Assembly: GCA_016936975.1 (NCBI GenBank)
Contig: JAFGWU010000014.1
Coordinates: forward strand, 87,529 to 151,528
Length of the DNA stretch: 64,000 nucleotides
DNA from: Bacteroidales bacterium
Lineage (GTDB): Bacteria; Bacteroidota; Bacteroidia; Bacteroidales; GCA-2748055
Reading direction: 5' to 3'
The translations under genes and the position numbers were made by a program. Positions 25,974 through 34,490 of this stretch are shown in pieces. The notes below the pieces were generated by a model. It worked only from the letters and a program-made list of their open reading frames with translations, was not told where the DNA came from and did no database searches. Numbering within the stretch: position 1 is the first letter of the stretch; each line of letters opens with the position of its first letter.

Positions 25974-27440
25974 TCAGGTGTCTTTTTCGACGTACAGCTG
26001 TCCGGTTTCATACCGGATCACCCTGACGGGCTCCCCTTTTTCAATGAAGCCGTATTCCGACTTGGCGTCGTAGATGGTATCGTCTATTATAACCTTCCCT
26101 GATGGGCGGAGGACGGTATGGGCAATGCCCGTCATTCCGATCATCTCTTTTTGTTTCGTTTCCACCCCGATGAATCCCTCGTCGGTAACCTGCACGCTCC
26201 TGAGCGACAGGTTCGACAGGGCGCCCGAGGAGGAGGTCAGCAGTTTGTTTGCGGTCCAGAGCGAAAAAATCAGTCCGAGGAAGAGGGATACCAGGACCAG
26301 GCTGAGGGCTTTCATCAGTGCGGAGAGACCGGCTCCCGTGAATTCCCGGTCGAAAACCACATTGTCCACCAGCGACAGGGTCAGCCCCGTTACAATCGCT
26401 ATGGCGCCTGCAATGCCGGTAATGCCGAACCCCGGGATCGCAAATACCTCCACCATGACGAGAACGACCCCCACGATAAAGATGATCAGTTCCCAGTATT
26501 CCGCCAGTCCCTCTATGTAAAGCGGGGCAAAATAGAGGAGGGCGGCAACAATGGCCGCGGCAAGCGGGAACCCGACACCGGGCGACTGCAGTTCGAAATA
26601 GATCCCCCCGATGATGAGCATGATCAGGAGTCCGCTTACAATGGGATTGATCAAAAAGCCAATGATCTTATCGATGCCGCTCGGTTTGTATTTCCGGATC
26701 TCATAATCGTGAAAACCGTGTTTTTCAATGATCTCACTGATGTTGTCAACCGCTCCTTCACAATACCCGTGTTCGATTGCCTCGGAGGTGGTAAAAGTGA
26801 GCACCTGCCCCGTATCGATGATGCCTTCAATATAGAGCCTCGGGTCTACCATCGCCTCGGCAATCCGGGGATCCCGTTTCCAGACCAGGATCGTGTCCCC
26901 GCCCCGGATGATCGTATCTTTGCCGTGGGCCTCCGCGGTGGCCCGCATGGTGGCCCGCATATAGGACTGGTACTTGTCGGGCACCTGTTCCCCGGTCTGG
27001 TTCACCACGGTGGCCGCCCCGATCTTGGCGCCAGGCTTCATGTAAATGCTGTCACAGGCAATGGCGATAAGGGCCCCGGCCGAAGCGGCATTGTCGTCAA
27101 TGAAGATGCTGACGGGAATGCGGGAGTTTAAAATGAGGGTCCGGATGGAGTCGGCCGAAACAACCTCCCCCCCGTAAGTGTTCATCTGGATAATCACCAG
27201 CGCGGCACCCAGGGTATCGGCCTCACTGAACGCCTCCTTCGTGGTCCGCCAGATAGGAGCGGCGATATTCTCCTTCATGTCGAAAGTGTAGATGACCGGC
27301 TTTTCCGCGGCGGAAGGAGCAGGGGAAAACATTCTTTTCAGTATGGGCGAATCAATCTGCGTGGTATCCGCTGCCATTGACTGAAGGCTCAGCAATGTAC
27401 AGAGCAGTATGCCCGGGATGGTTTTTACGGTTGGTCTCAT
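25974..27440 (-). CDS. NfeD/ClpP-class membrane serine protease
   Basis: A 488-residue protein of the long NfeD (nodulation formation efficiency D / STOPP) type. Signal peptide (MRPTVKTIPGILLCTLLSLQSMA), then a ClpP-class protease domain with IIQMNTYGGEVVSADSIR and DDNAASAGALIAIACD (nucleophile Ser near 118, MKPGAKIGAA following with a candidate Lys), then several membrane helices (about 265-400) and a C-terminal OB-fold NfeD domain (GMTGIAHTVLRPSGKVIIDDTIYDAKSEYGFIEKGEPVRVI). Archaeal homologues cleave the hydrophobic end of stomatin. The longer frame to 27482 was rejected because the signal peptide starts at the ATG at 27440. No stomatin gene is adjacent in this window. Confidence 0.9.
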   Translation of the reverse strand: MRPTVKTIPGILLCTLLSLQSMAADTTQIDSPILKRMFSPAPSAAEKPVIYTFDMKENIAAPIWRTTKEAFSEADTLGAALVIIQMNTYGGEVVSADSIRTLILNSRIPVSIFIDDNAASAGALIAIACDSIYMKPGAKIGAATVVNQTGEQVPDKYQSYMRATMRATAEAHGKDTIIRGGDTILVWKRDPRIAEAMVDPRLYIEGIIDTGQVLTFTTSEAIEHGYCEGAVDNISEIIEKHGFHDYEIRKYKPSGIDKIIGFLINPIVSGLLIMLIIGGIYFELQSPGVGFPLAAAIVAALLYFAPLYIEGLAEYWELIIFIVGVVLVMVEVFAIPGFGITGIAGAIAIVTGLTLSLVDNVVFDREFTGAGLSALMKALSLVLVSLFLGLIFSLWTANKLLTSSSGALSNLSLRSVQVTDEGFIGVETKQKEMIGMTGIAHTVLRPSGKVIIDDTIYDAKSEYGFIEKGEPVRVIRYETGQLYVEKDT

Positions 27441-27572
27441 ATTCTGGCTGTGTGGTTCAAAATTAGCAAATATTTCATTCATATGCTCTATTCGGGAGGG
27501 CCGTAAAGAGAGGAACGCTCCATATTGCTATGAAAATTCTGTTAAATTTGTAAAGTAAATCAAGCTATTATT

Positions 27573-28916
27573 ATGGATTTAAACAAACTGACCGCTATAT
27601 CTCCTGTTGACGGGCGTTACAGGACGAAGGCGGAAGTGCTGGCCGCCTACTTTTCGGAGTATGCCCTGATGAAATACCGGCTGCGGGTGGAGACGGAATA
27701 CTTCCTGGCACTCTGCGATTCCGGCATCCCGCAATTGAAGGACTTCCCGGAGGCCCTGCGGGAACCCCTGCGCGATATTTACAGGAAATTCACCCTGGAA
27801 GAAGCAGGGCGGATCAAGGAGATTGAAAAGAGAACCAACCACGATGTCAAGGCGGTCGAGTATTTCCTGAAAGAACGGTTTGCGGAGCTGAACCTTTCCG
27901 GTTACAAAGAGTTCATTCATTTCGGCCTCACCTCCCAGGATATCAATAATACGGCCGTCCCCCTGTCGCTGAAGGAGGCGCTGGAAGAGGCCTATTTCCC
28001 GCTCCTCGATGAGCTGACCTGGCAGCTGGAAGCCCTCGCTTCCGAATGGGACGACATCCCCATGCTGGCGCGGACTCACGGACAGCCCGCTTCGCCTACA
28101 AGGCTCGGGAAGGAGATCAGGGTATTTATCGAGCGGCTCGATATCCAGGTTGAACAGCTGGAGGAGATCCCGGTCCCTGCAAAATTCGGAGGGGCAACCG
28201 GGAACATGAATGCCCACAAGGTCGCATTCCCGGAGATCGACTGGTTCCTGTTCGGGGAGCGGTTCGTCAACGGGACCCTGGGGCTGGAGCGCTCCTGGCC
28301 GACCACGCAGATAGAGCATTACGATAACCTGGCGGCCATCTTCCACGCAATGGCCCGGATCAATACCATCCTGACTGACCTGGCAAGGGATGCCTGGACC
28401 TACATATCCATGGATTACTTCAAGCAGGAGATCAAAAAGGGGGAGATCGGCTCCTCTGCCATGCCGCATAAGGTGAACCCCATCGATTTTGAAAATGCAG
28501 AGGGGAACCTGGGAATGGCCAATGCCCTGCTGGATCATATGGCGTCGAAGCTTCCGGTATCCCGACTCCAGAGGGACCTGACCGATTCCACGGTCCTGCG
28601 CAACATCGGGGTGCCCATCGCCCATTCGCTGATTGCCTTCCAATCCCTCCTGAAAGGATTGAAAAAACTGATCGTCAATAAAGAGGCAATAGAGAAGGAT
28701 CTCGAAAGGAACTGGGCGGTGGTGGCGGAAGCCATCCAGTCGGTTCTCAGGCGGGAAGGATACCCCGAGCCTTATGAAACCCTGCTCGAGCTTACCCGCA
28801 CCAACCGGCCCATCGACAGGCAGACGATTATCGATTTCATAGATAAGCTGGAGATTCGTGATGAGGTGAAGAAAGAATTACTGCAAATTTCCCCGTTCAA
28901 TTATACGGGTTTGTAA
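27573..28916 (+). CDS. purB: adenylosuccinate lyase
   Basis: A 447-residue enzyme of the fumarase/aspartase superfamily that releases fumarate from SAICAR and adenylosuccinate in purine synthesis. The N-terminus (ISPVDGRYRTK) and the superfamily signature GSSAMPHKVNPIDFENAEGNLG (catalytic Ser loop, about residues 291-312) are diagnostic; THGQPASPTRLGKEI carries the catalytic His and FIHFGLTSQDINNT the substrate-binding segment. Length is that of the E. coli-type (long) PurB. A TAAATTTG at 27543-27550 matches the -7 promoter box 23 bp before the ATG. Monocistronic or followed by the ABC exporter after 26 bp. Confidence 0.96.
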   Translation: MDLNKLTAISPVDGRYRTKAEVLAAYFSEYALMKYRLRVETEYFLALCDSGIPQLKDFPEALREPLRDIYRKFTLEEAGRIKEIEKRTNHDVKAVEYFLKERFAELNLSGYKEFIHFGLTSQDINNTAVPLSLKEALEEAYFPLLDELTWQLEALASEWDDIPMLARTHGQPASPTRLGKEIRVFIERLDIQVEQLEEIPVPAKFGGATGNMNAHKVAFPEIDWFLFGERFVNGTLGLERSWPTTQIEHYDNLAAIFHAMARINTILTDLARDAWTYISMDYFKQEIKKGEIGSSAMPHKVNPIDFENAEGNLGMANALLDHMASKLPVSRLQRDLTDSTVLRNIGVPIAHSLIAFQSLLKGLKKLIVNKEAIEKDLERNWAVVAEAIQSVLRREGYPEPYETLLELTRTNRPIDRQTIIDFIDKLEIRDEVKKELLQISPFNYTGL

Positions 28917-28942
28917 ATTCTTTCGTTAGTATAGAATAGGCT

Positions 28943-30763
28943 ATGAAAAGATTTTTCCGACTGCTTGCATACCTGATTCCCTATAAATGGTATGTCGTTC
29001 AGAATATCGTTTATAACATCCTGGGGGCTTTCTTTGCCCTTTTTTCATTTGCGATGGTCATCCCGTTCCTGCAGGTCCTGTTCGGGAACCAGCCGATGGT
29101 CACCGAACCGATGGCGTTCGAGTTCAGCACCGATTACCTGGTGCACACATTCAATTACCGGATGACCCTCCTCATGGAAACCTACGGGAAGTTCAGTGCC
29201 CTGATCCTTGTGAGTGTCATGGTGATTCTATTCAGCTTCCTGAAAAACGGGTTCCACTTTCTCTCCAATTACGTGCTGGCCCCGATACGAGCCAGGGTGG
29301 TGCGGGATATCCGGAATGAGATTTACCGGAAGGTGCTGCAGCTGCCGCTCTCCTATTTTACCGAGGCGCGGAAGGGGGATGTGATTGCCCGTATATCCAG
29401 TGATGTGCAGGAGATAGAAGCTTCGATCCTGAGCATGCTCTCCATGTTTTTCCGCGATCCGATCACCATCATCATTTTCATGGCGGTGCTCTTTACCATC
29501 AGCTTCAAGCTGACCCTGTTCGTTCTGATCCTTTTACCCGTTACCGCATTTGTGATCGGGCGGATAGCCCGTTCTCTCAGAAGGACCTCCTTCAGGGGAC
29601 AGGAGCGGCTGGGGGAACTGCTCGCCCTGATTGAGGAGACCCTGCTCGGACTGAGGATCATCAAGGCGTTTAACGGGGAGCGGAAAATGGAGGAGAAGTT
29701 CTACGGGGCGAACCGGCGGTTCACCAGGCTCTTCAATAAGGTGATGCGAAGGCGGTACATGGCCAATCCCGTCAGTGAGTTCCTGGGAACCATCGTGCTG
29801 ATGGTTATTATGGCCTACGGGGGATCCCTGGTGATCAGGGGCGGCACGCCCATGACCTCCGAAAGCCTGATCCTGTTCCTGGTGATCTTCTCCCAGGTGA
29901 TCACCCCCGCCAAAAGTTTTGCCAACGCCTATTTCAATATCCAGAAGGGACTGGCATCGGTCGACCGGGTCGATTACCTGCTGGAGGCCGACGTGAAGAT
30001 CACGGAAAAGAAAAATGCGGTTCCCATCCGCGCCTTCAGGGATTCGATCGTGTACCGGAACGTCTCCTTCAGGTATGATGATGAATATGTCCTGAAGAAC
30101 ATCAACCTGACCATCAAAAAGGGGCAGACGGTTGCGCTCGTTGGCAGGTCGGGTGCCGGGAAGACCACCCTGGTGGACCTCCTGCCGCGCTTCATGGATG
30201 TCAGTGAAGGGGAGATCCTTATAGACGGGATCCCGGTTCAGGATTACAGGCTGAAGGATCTCAGGAGCATGATGGGGATTGTGAGCCAGCAATCCATCCT
30301 TTTCAATGATAGCTTTTACAACAATATCGCGTTCGGGACGGAGGAGACCACCTTCGAGGAGGTGGAGTATGCGGCCAGGGTGGCCAATGCCCATGAATTT
30401 ATTGCCGGCGTGCCCGGACAGTATGAAGCCGGCGTCGGGGAGGGGGGGAGCCGGCTGTCGGGGGGACAGCAGCAACGCATCAGCATTGCCCGGGCGGTGC
30501 TGGCCAACCCGCCGATCCTGATCCTCGATGAAGCAACCTCTTCCCTCGATACAGAGTCTGAAAAATTGGTGCAGGATGCCATCATCAGGCTGATGCAGAA
30601 CCGCACCTCCATCGTCATTGCCCACCGGCTGTCGACCATCAAGCATGCCGATCTGATCGTCGTGCTGGATGAGGGAGAGATGATTGAGAGCGGGAAACAC
30701 GAGGAACTCATAAACATTAAAAACGGCGTGTATCGCAAATTGCACAGGATGCAGATGTTTTAG
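28943..30763 (+). CDS. ABC exporter, MsbA-like (fused membrane and ATPase domains)
   Basis: A 606-residue half-transporter. Residues 1-330 form the six-helix ABC exporter membrane domain; the ATPase domain follows with Walker A VGRSGAGKTTL (about 397), Q-loop IVSQQSILFN, signature SRLSGGQQQRISIARA and Walker B ILILDEATSSLD, and a switch His (IAHRLSTI). The fold, the size and the neighbouring glycosyltransferase fit lipid A-core or other glycolipid flipping by an MsbA-like protein, but a peptide or drug exporter cannot be excluded from sequence alone. It works as a homodimer in the inner membrane. The next gene starts 4 bp after the stop, indicating an operon. Confidence 0.9.
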   Translation: MKRFFRLLAYLIPYKWYVVQNIVYNILGAFFALFSFAMVIPFLQVLFGNQPMVTEPMAFEFSTDYLVHTFNYRMTLLMETYGKFSALILVSVMVILFSFLKNGFHFLSNYVLAPIRARVVRDIRNEIYRKVLQLPLSYFTEARKGDVIARISSDVQEIEASILSMLSMFFRDPITIIIFMAVLFTISFKLTLFVLILLPVTAFVIGRIARSLRRTSFRGQERLGELLALIEETLLGLRIIKAFNGERKMEEKFYGANRRFTRLFNKVMRRRYMANPVSEFLGTIVLMVIMAYGGSLVIRGGTPMTSESLILFLVIFSQVITPAKSFANAYFNIQKGLASVDRVDYLLEADVKITEKKNAVPIRAFRDSIVYRNVSFRYDDEYVLKNINLTIKKGQTVALVGRSGAGKTTLVDLLPRFMDVSEGEILIDGIPVQDYRLKDLRSMMGIVSQQSILFNDSFYNNIAFGTEETTFEEVEYAARVANAHEFIAGVPGQYEAGVGEGGSRLSGGQQQRISIARAVLANPPILILDEATSSLDTESEKLVQDAIIRLMQNRTSIVIAHRLSTIKHADLIVVLDEGEMIESGKHEELINIKNGVYRKLHRMQMF

Positions 30764-30767
30764 ACCC

Positions 30768-31727
30768 ATGAAGATAAGCGGTTTTACAATGGGCAGGAAC
30801 GCCCATAAGCTCTACTACCCGATGCGGCACTCCATCGAGTCGATCCTCCCGGTCGTGGATGAATTTGTGGTGGTGCTGGGCGACAGCGATCAGGATGATA
30901 CCACCCGGAAGGAGATCCTCGGTATCGGAAGCGATAAGATCCGGATCATCGACACGGTGTGGGACATTGAAAAATATCCCCGCGGGATGGAACATGCCCA
31001 TCAGACCGATATCGCCAAAGCGGCCTGCACGGGCGACTGGCTCTTCTACCTGCAGTCGGATGAGGTGATCCACGAAAAGCATCTGCCGCTGATCAGGGAA
31101 CGGTGTGAAGCGCTTTATGGGGACAGGGAGATCGAGGGCCTCCTGTTCCGGTACCGGCATTTCTGGGGGGATTACAACCACGTGCAGGATACCCACTGCT
31201 GGTACAGGAACGAGATCCGCATCATCCGCAACGACCCCGATATCCACTCCTGGCAGTCGGCCCAGTCGTTCAGAAGAATCCCCGACTTCGACGGGCTCAG
31301 CTACCGGCGGATCGAGCAGACCTTCAAGCTGAAGGTGGCCGATTCGGGCGCGGAGGTGTTTCACTACGGATGGGTCCGCCCGCCCGAGGTGATGACCCGC
31401 AAGATCAAAGCCTTCAGCATGAACCACCGGGGCAGGACCCTGGTGGAGACGCAGGACCGGCAGGGGCTGTTCAGGGTCCGGTTCGATTACGGGAACCTCA
31501 GCAAGCTCACCCGCTTCACCGGGACCCATCCTAAGGTCATGGAACCCTGGATCGCACAGTTCGACTGGAGGGATGAATTGCGGTACAGCGGCCCGGCGGC
31601 CACCAGGAACCCGGTGAAGAACAAGCACGACCGGCTCAAATACCGCATCCTGAGCTGGATAGAAAAGTACCTCCTCTTCGGGCTGAGGCTTGGTGAGTTT
31701 CATAACTATGTGCGGGTACGACGGTAA
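30768..31727 (+). CDS. family 2-like glycosyltransferase
   Basis: A 319-residue protein with a GT-A fold start: MKISGFTMGRNAHKLYYPMRHSIESILPVVDEFVVVLGDSDQDDTTRKEI, which is the SIRNxxxxxxxxIxSxLPxxDExVVxxxxSxD pattern of glycosyltransferase family 2. A WLFYLQSDEVIHE stretch at about residue 84 replaces the usual DxD metal motif with SDE. The C-terminal third is rich in Arg/Trp/His and unassigned. It lies 4 bp after the MsbA-like exporter gene, so both likely build or export the same surface glycoconjugate. Specific sugar donor and acceptor unknown. This is the last core-like, GC-rich gene before the AT-rich accessory region. Confidence 0.82.
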   Translation: MKISGFTMGRNAHKLYYPMRHSIESILPVVDEFVVVLGDSDQDDTTRKEILGIGSDKIRIIDTVWDIEKYPRGMEHAHQTDIAKAACTGDWLFYLQSDEVIHEKHLPLIRERCEALYGDREIEGLLFRYRHFWGDYNHVQDTHCWYRNEIRIIRNDPDIHSWQSAQSFRRIPDFDGLSYRRIEQTFKLKVADSGAEVFHYGWVRPPEVMTRKIKAFSMNHRGRTLVETQDRQGLFRVRFDYGNLSKLTRFTGTHPKVMEPWIAQFDWRDELRYSGPAATRNPVKNKHDRLKYRILSWIEKYLLFGLRLGEFHNYVRVRR

Positions 31728-31735
31728 AAGAGGAC

Positions 31736-31847
31736 GGTTCCCGGTTCCCGGTTTTGATTCTTCATTTAGCTGGGTAAACTGCTAAAAATCGGAAATCAGA
31801 CTGCTTACTGCTTACCGCTTACCGCTTACTGGTTCCCGGTCTACTGC
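31736..31847. repeat. heptanucleotide tandem arrays
   Basis: Two short arrays with a 7-bp period: GGTTCCC repeated at 31736-31753, and GCTTACT/GCTTACC units at 31800-31830 running into GGTTCCC GG and GGTCTACTGC to 31847. They resemble the short tandemly repeated repetitive (heptamer) sequences described in cyanobacteria and occur just before the 125-bp leader repeat. They have no coding potential. Confidence 0.7.
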
Positions 31848-31960
31848 AAAAATAAAAGGTCCTTCAGGCGTTATTTTAAATTCTAAATATGGGATTTTAG
31901 TAACTTGTCAGACCGGAAGACATATTTTGGATATATTCAATATAGACATACACATACGTT
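31836..31960 (+). repeat. cassette-leader repeat, copy 1
   Basis: A 125-bp sequence found again at 38321-38446 with roughly 85 per cent identity (hand alignment, about 19 differences). Both copies contain AAAATAA...TTATTTT arms around GTCCTTCAGGCG, a TAGTAACTTGT block and TATTTTGGATAT. The similarity stops exactly at GTT, after which each copy runs into a different AT-rich cargo gene. It may act as promoter/leader and as the recombination boundary for a mobile cassette; no integrase is present here. Confidence 0.75.
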
Positions 31961-31998
31961 GGGCATCATGCTTTAATCACCAGGAAAACAAACAATAA

Positions 31999-32820
31999 AT
32001 GATAAGAAATTCGAACGAAATAAAACTTGGAAGTGTCCAAGAAACATTGTTACTTCCATTATGGGGAAGAGCAATTGAATCACATAAAAGAAAACCTCTT
32101 TTAATGGATTCTAAAGCGGTTTCCATAATGGATGGTATTTCTTACGATTTTACTGCAATTTCAAAAAATATTAATAATCTAACAAGGCATTCCTGGATTG
32201 CCAGAAGCATATACTTTGATAAAAAAATAAAGTCATTTATAAAAATTTTTCCAGAAGCAACAATTATAAATATTGGTTGTGGACTTGATACAACATTTGA
32301 CCGGGTTGATAATGGAACAATTCATTGGATTGATTTAGATTTACCGGATACAATTGAATTAAGAAGAAAGTTTATATCAGAAACAAACAGAAACAAGTTT
32401 ATTTCTAAATCAGTATTTGATGCAAGTTGGTATGATATAATAGAAAAGAAAGATCATGTTATGCTTCTTATTGCTGGAGTGCTTTACTATTTTGATGAAT
32501 CTGATATAAAAAAATTATTTAATGATTTCCATATTTTTCTTCCAGGAGTAGAGATTATTTTTGACTATGCCTCCAAATTAGGAATAAAAGTTTCGAATAA
32601 AATTGTTCTTGAAAAAGGAGGGATGGATAAATCTGCATTTTTAAAATGGGGTATTGATAATATTCTGAAAATTGAAAAATGGGATAGCAATATAAAAGTA
32701 ATTGACAATATGTTAATGTATAAGGAGTACAGGAAAAGTTATTCTAAATTTGAGAGAATGGGTATGACTATGGCCGACATATTAAAAATAATGTCATTAG
32801 CTCATATCAGAATAAATTGA
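31999..32820 (+). CDS. SAM-dependent methyltransferase, leucine carboxyl methyltransferase-like (cassette cargo)
   Basis: A 273-residue methyltransferase of the LCM/PPM family (often annotated as O-methyltransferase involved in polyketide biosynthesis). TIINIGCGLDTTFDRV (about residue 92) is the SAM loop in its LCM form (LGxGLDTRxxR, here with Thr-Thr), and IHWIDLDLPDTIELRR is the acidic motif II. VMLLIAGVLYYFDESD corresponds to the conserved xxxEGxxxYL region, with a changed centre. Target unknown. The gene is strikingly AT-rich compared with the preceding glycosyltransferase, sits alone between the leader repeat and an attC-like element, and has no functional link with its neighbours, as expected for horizontally acquired cargo. 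Confidence 0.8.
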   Translation: MIRNSNEIKLGSVQETLLLPLWGRAIESHKRKPLLMDSKAVSIMDGISYDFTAISKNINNLTRHSWIARSIYFDKKIKSFIKIFPEATIINIGCGLDTTFDRVDNGTIHWIDLDLPDTIELRRKFISETNRNKFISKSVFDASWYDIIEKKDHVMLLIAGVLYYFDESDIKKLFNDFHIFLPGVEIIFDYASKLGIKVSNKIVLEKGGMDKSAFLKWGIDNILKIEKWDSNIKVIDNMLMYKEYRKSYSKFERMGMTMADILKIMSLAHIRIN

Positions 32821-32841
32821 TAAAATTATTTTAGCACGAAC

Positions 32842-32970
32842 GCCCAATACCGAATATAAAACATAGCGGTTTCAGGGGTTTGCGAGGGTTTCATCCCGCA
32901 ATAGCTTTTGTAACGGTGGATAGTGGAGCATCTCCCCACCCCGCTACATTTCATACCCGAACCGTTAGGC
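32842..32970. repeat. attC-like imperfect inverted repeat
   Basis: A 129-nt element: GCCCAAT (32842-32848) and a left arm to 32869, pairing with the right arm 32941-32970 that ends GTTAGGC. Compared with the reverse complement of the right arm, the left arm shares the ends (GCC.AA) and the inner block TAGCGG, with most differences being transitions, as in R''-L''/L'-R' sites of integron cassettes (consensus RYYYAAC...GTTRRRY). Two hairpins (TGCGAGGG/CCCGCA and GGTGG/CCACC) lie inside. R'' ends in T rather than C, a departure from consensus. Size is in the range of long attC sites. Confidence 0.6.
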
Positions 32971-33043
32971 AGTATTGTTCGCAGACGAGACAACAACCAT
33001 ATTTGTTTTATATCTTAACCATCAATATTTAAAATGGTCTACT

Positions 33044-34288
33044 ATGGAAATTCTTGGTAAATATGGTAAATGGAAATATATAGGAATAATAAATCCTATA
33101 ATAATTGCCGCAATCACTATAATTGTTATTCTCTCCTCCTGTAAAAGCAAAACAAAAGAACAAACTCTCGATGAGCTATGGAAAATCGCACATGAAATCT
33201 GTGAGAGCAATATAATTCTGGATTCCCATATTGATTGGCCAGACAAACATCTCTCGTTCCCTGAGGACATTTCAAAAAAAACCACAAAGGGAGATTTTGA
33301 TTTTGTCAGGTCTGAGGATGGAGGATTAAATGCTGTTCTATCAGTAGCATATATAAATTCAATTTACGGAGTTGATGAAGGGCGAATCATAGTTGATTCG
33401 GTAATAAAACTGATTTCTGGTTATGTGTATAATTATCCAGACAAATTTGCTCAAGCCAAGAATCCACATGATATTAATGAAAATTTCAAAAATAACCTCC
33501 TCTCGTTGCCATTGTGTCTTGAAAACGGAATGCCGATTGGTAACGATTTAAGTTATTTAAAACACTTAAAGGACAGAGGTATTGTATATATTACTCTTAA
33601 TCACAATAAAGTAAATCAAATCAGTGACTCTAACTTTGATGACAACCGAAAGTGGAATGGGCTAAGTCCTTTTGGGCTGGAAGTCATCAGGGAGATGAAT
33701 CGTCTTGGCATCATGATAGATATTTCACATTCAACAGACAGCACTGTCTTTCAAGCATTACGCTACTCAGTAGCTCCAATAATCGCTTCACATTCATCAT
33801 GCCGGCATTTTACCCCCGGATTAGAAAGAAATTTATCAGATACTTTAATAAAAGCTATTGCAAAGAAAAACGGCGTTGTTATGGTCAATTTGTGTTCTAT
33901 GTTCCTTGATTCAACATGTATGGAAAACTGTAGTTATTTGCTGAACTGGTATCAAACGAATGGAGTGGATATGGATTCGGATGAGGGAATAGATTTTGCA
34001 CGTAAATATGCGGAAACACACCAAATAAAGTCTAATTCAGAACAAGTAGTTGATCATATTGAACATATAATCAAATTAGCAGGTATTGATTATGTGGGCA
34101 TAGGTTCTGATTATGATGGGATGGGGCCATCACAGCCAACTGATCTTCCTGATGTATCATCCTATCCTACGTTAGTTTTTGAGTTACTTAAAAGAGGTTA
34201 TAAAGAAGATGATATTAAAAAAATATTATCTGGCAATTTTCTCAGAGTATGGAATGAAGTAATTAAAACTGCAGAATCATTTGACTAA
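33044..34288 (+). CDS. membrane dipeptidase, peptidase M19 family lipoprotein (cassette cargo)
   Basis: A 414-residue zinc dipeptidase. After a hydrophobic signal (ITIIVILSSC) with lipobox LSSC, the M19 metal ligands are visible: LDSHIDWP (HxD), CLENGMPIG with the bridging Glu, MIDISHSTD and IIASHSSCRH with the two later His ligands, and GIGSDYDGMG with the final Asp. The enzyme should remove dipeptides or beta-lactam-like amides outside the cytoplasm, tethered to a membrane. A longer frame exists from 32975, but I chose the ATG at 33044 because it opens the lipoprotein signal. The gene is AT-rich and isolated, lying right after the attC-like element. The EGG motif of renal dipeptidase is ENG here. 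Confidence 0.85.
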   Translation: MEILGKYGKWKYIGIINPIIIAAITIIVILSSCKSKTKEQTLDELWKIAHEICESNIILDSHIDWPDKHLSFPEDISKKTTKGDFDFVRSEDGGLNAVLSVAYINSIYGVDEGRIIVDSVIKLISGYVYNYPDKFAQAKNPHDINENFKNNLLSLPLCLENGMPIGNDLSYLKHLKDRGIVYITLNHNKVNQISDSNFDDNRKWNGLSPFGLEVIREMNRLGIMIDISHSTDSTVFQALRYSVAPIIASHSSCRHFTPGLERNLSDTLIKAIAKKNGVVMVNLCSMFLDSTCMENCSYLLNWYQTNGVDMDSDEGIDFARKYAETHQIKSNSEQVVDHIEHIIKLAGIDYVGIGSDYDGMGPSQPTDLPDVSSYPTLVFELLKRGYKEDDIKKILSGNFLRVWNEVIKTAESFD

Positions 34289-34301
34289 TTGATAGATAAG
34301 A

Positions 34302-34378
34302 ATACAACACTGCCTGATGCTGCCGGCCTCCCACCCTCTGCCTTTGCTTCCCGGCGTTGTCGGGTCGGTGGGACATCA
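34302..34378. repeat. 3' boundary of the dipeptidase cassette
   Basis: The stretch ACAACACTGCCTGAT (34304-34318) nearly matches the reverse complement of the cassette start GTTAGGCAGTATTGT (32964-32978). It is followed by a hairpin TCCCACC (34329-34335) / GGTGGGA (34366-34372). In integron cassettes the R'' box pairs with the 5' end of its own cassette in the circular form, which is the pattern seen here. No clear right arm remains, so the site is partial or degenerate. Confidence 0.35.
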
Positions 34379-34490
34379 CGAATAAATAACCGCCCAGCCA
34401 GGTGACCAGCAAGATATATCATCTCAATCTTCCGGACTGACCGGGATGAAGATCAACGGGTTGTGCACCGGTTTTCATCATATTGTGTTT

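Noticed and set aside
31870-31940. TATTTTGG in the leader repeats as a standard -7 box
   Set aside because: It differs from TAnnTTTG by spacing of the T run, and the nearest TTG is only about 14 bp upstream; promoter function remains possible but is not supported by the consensus.
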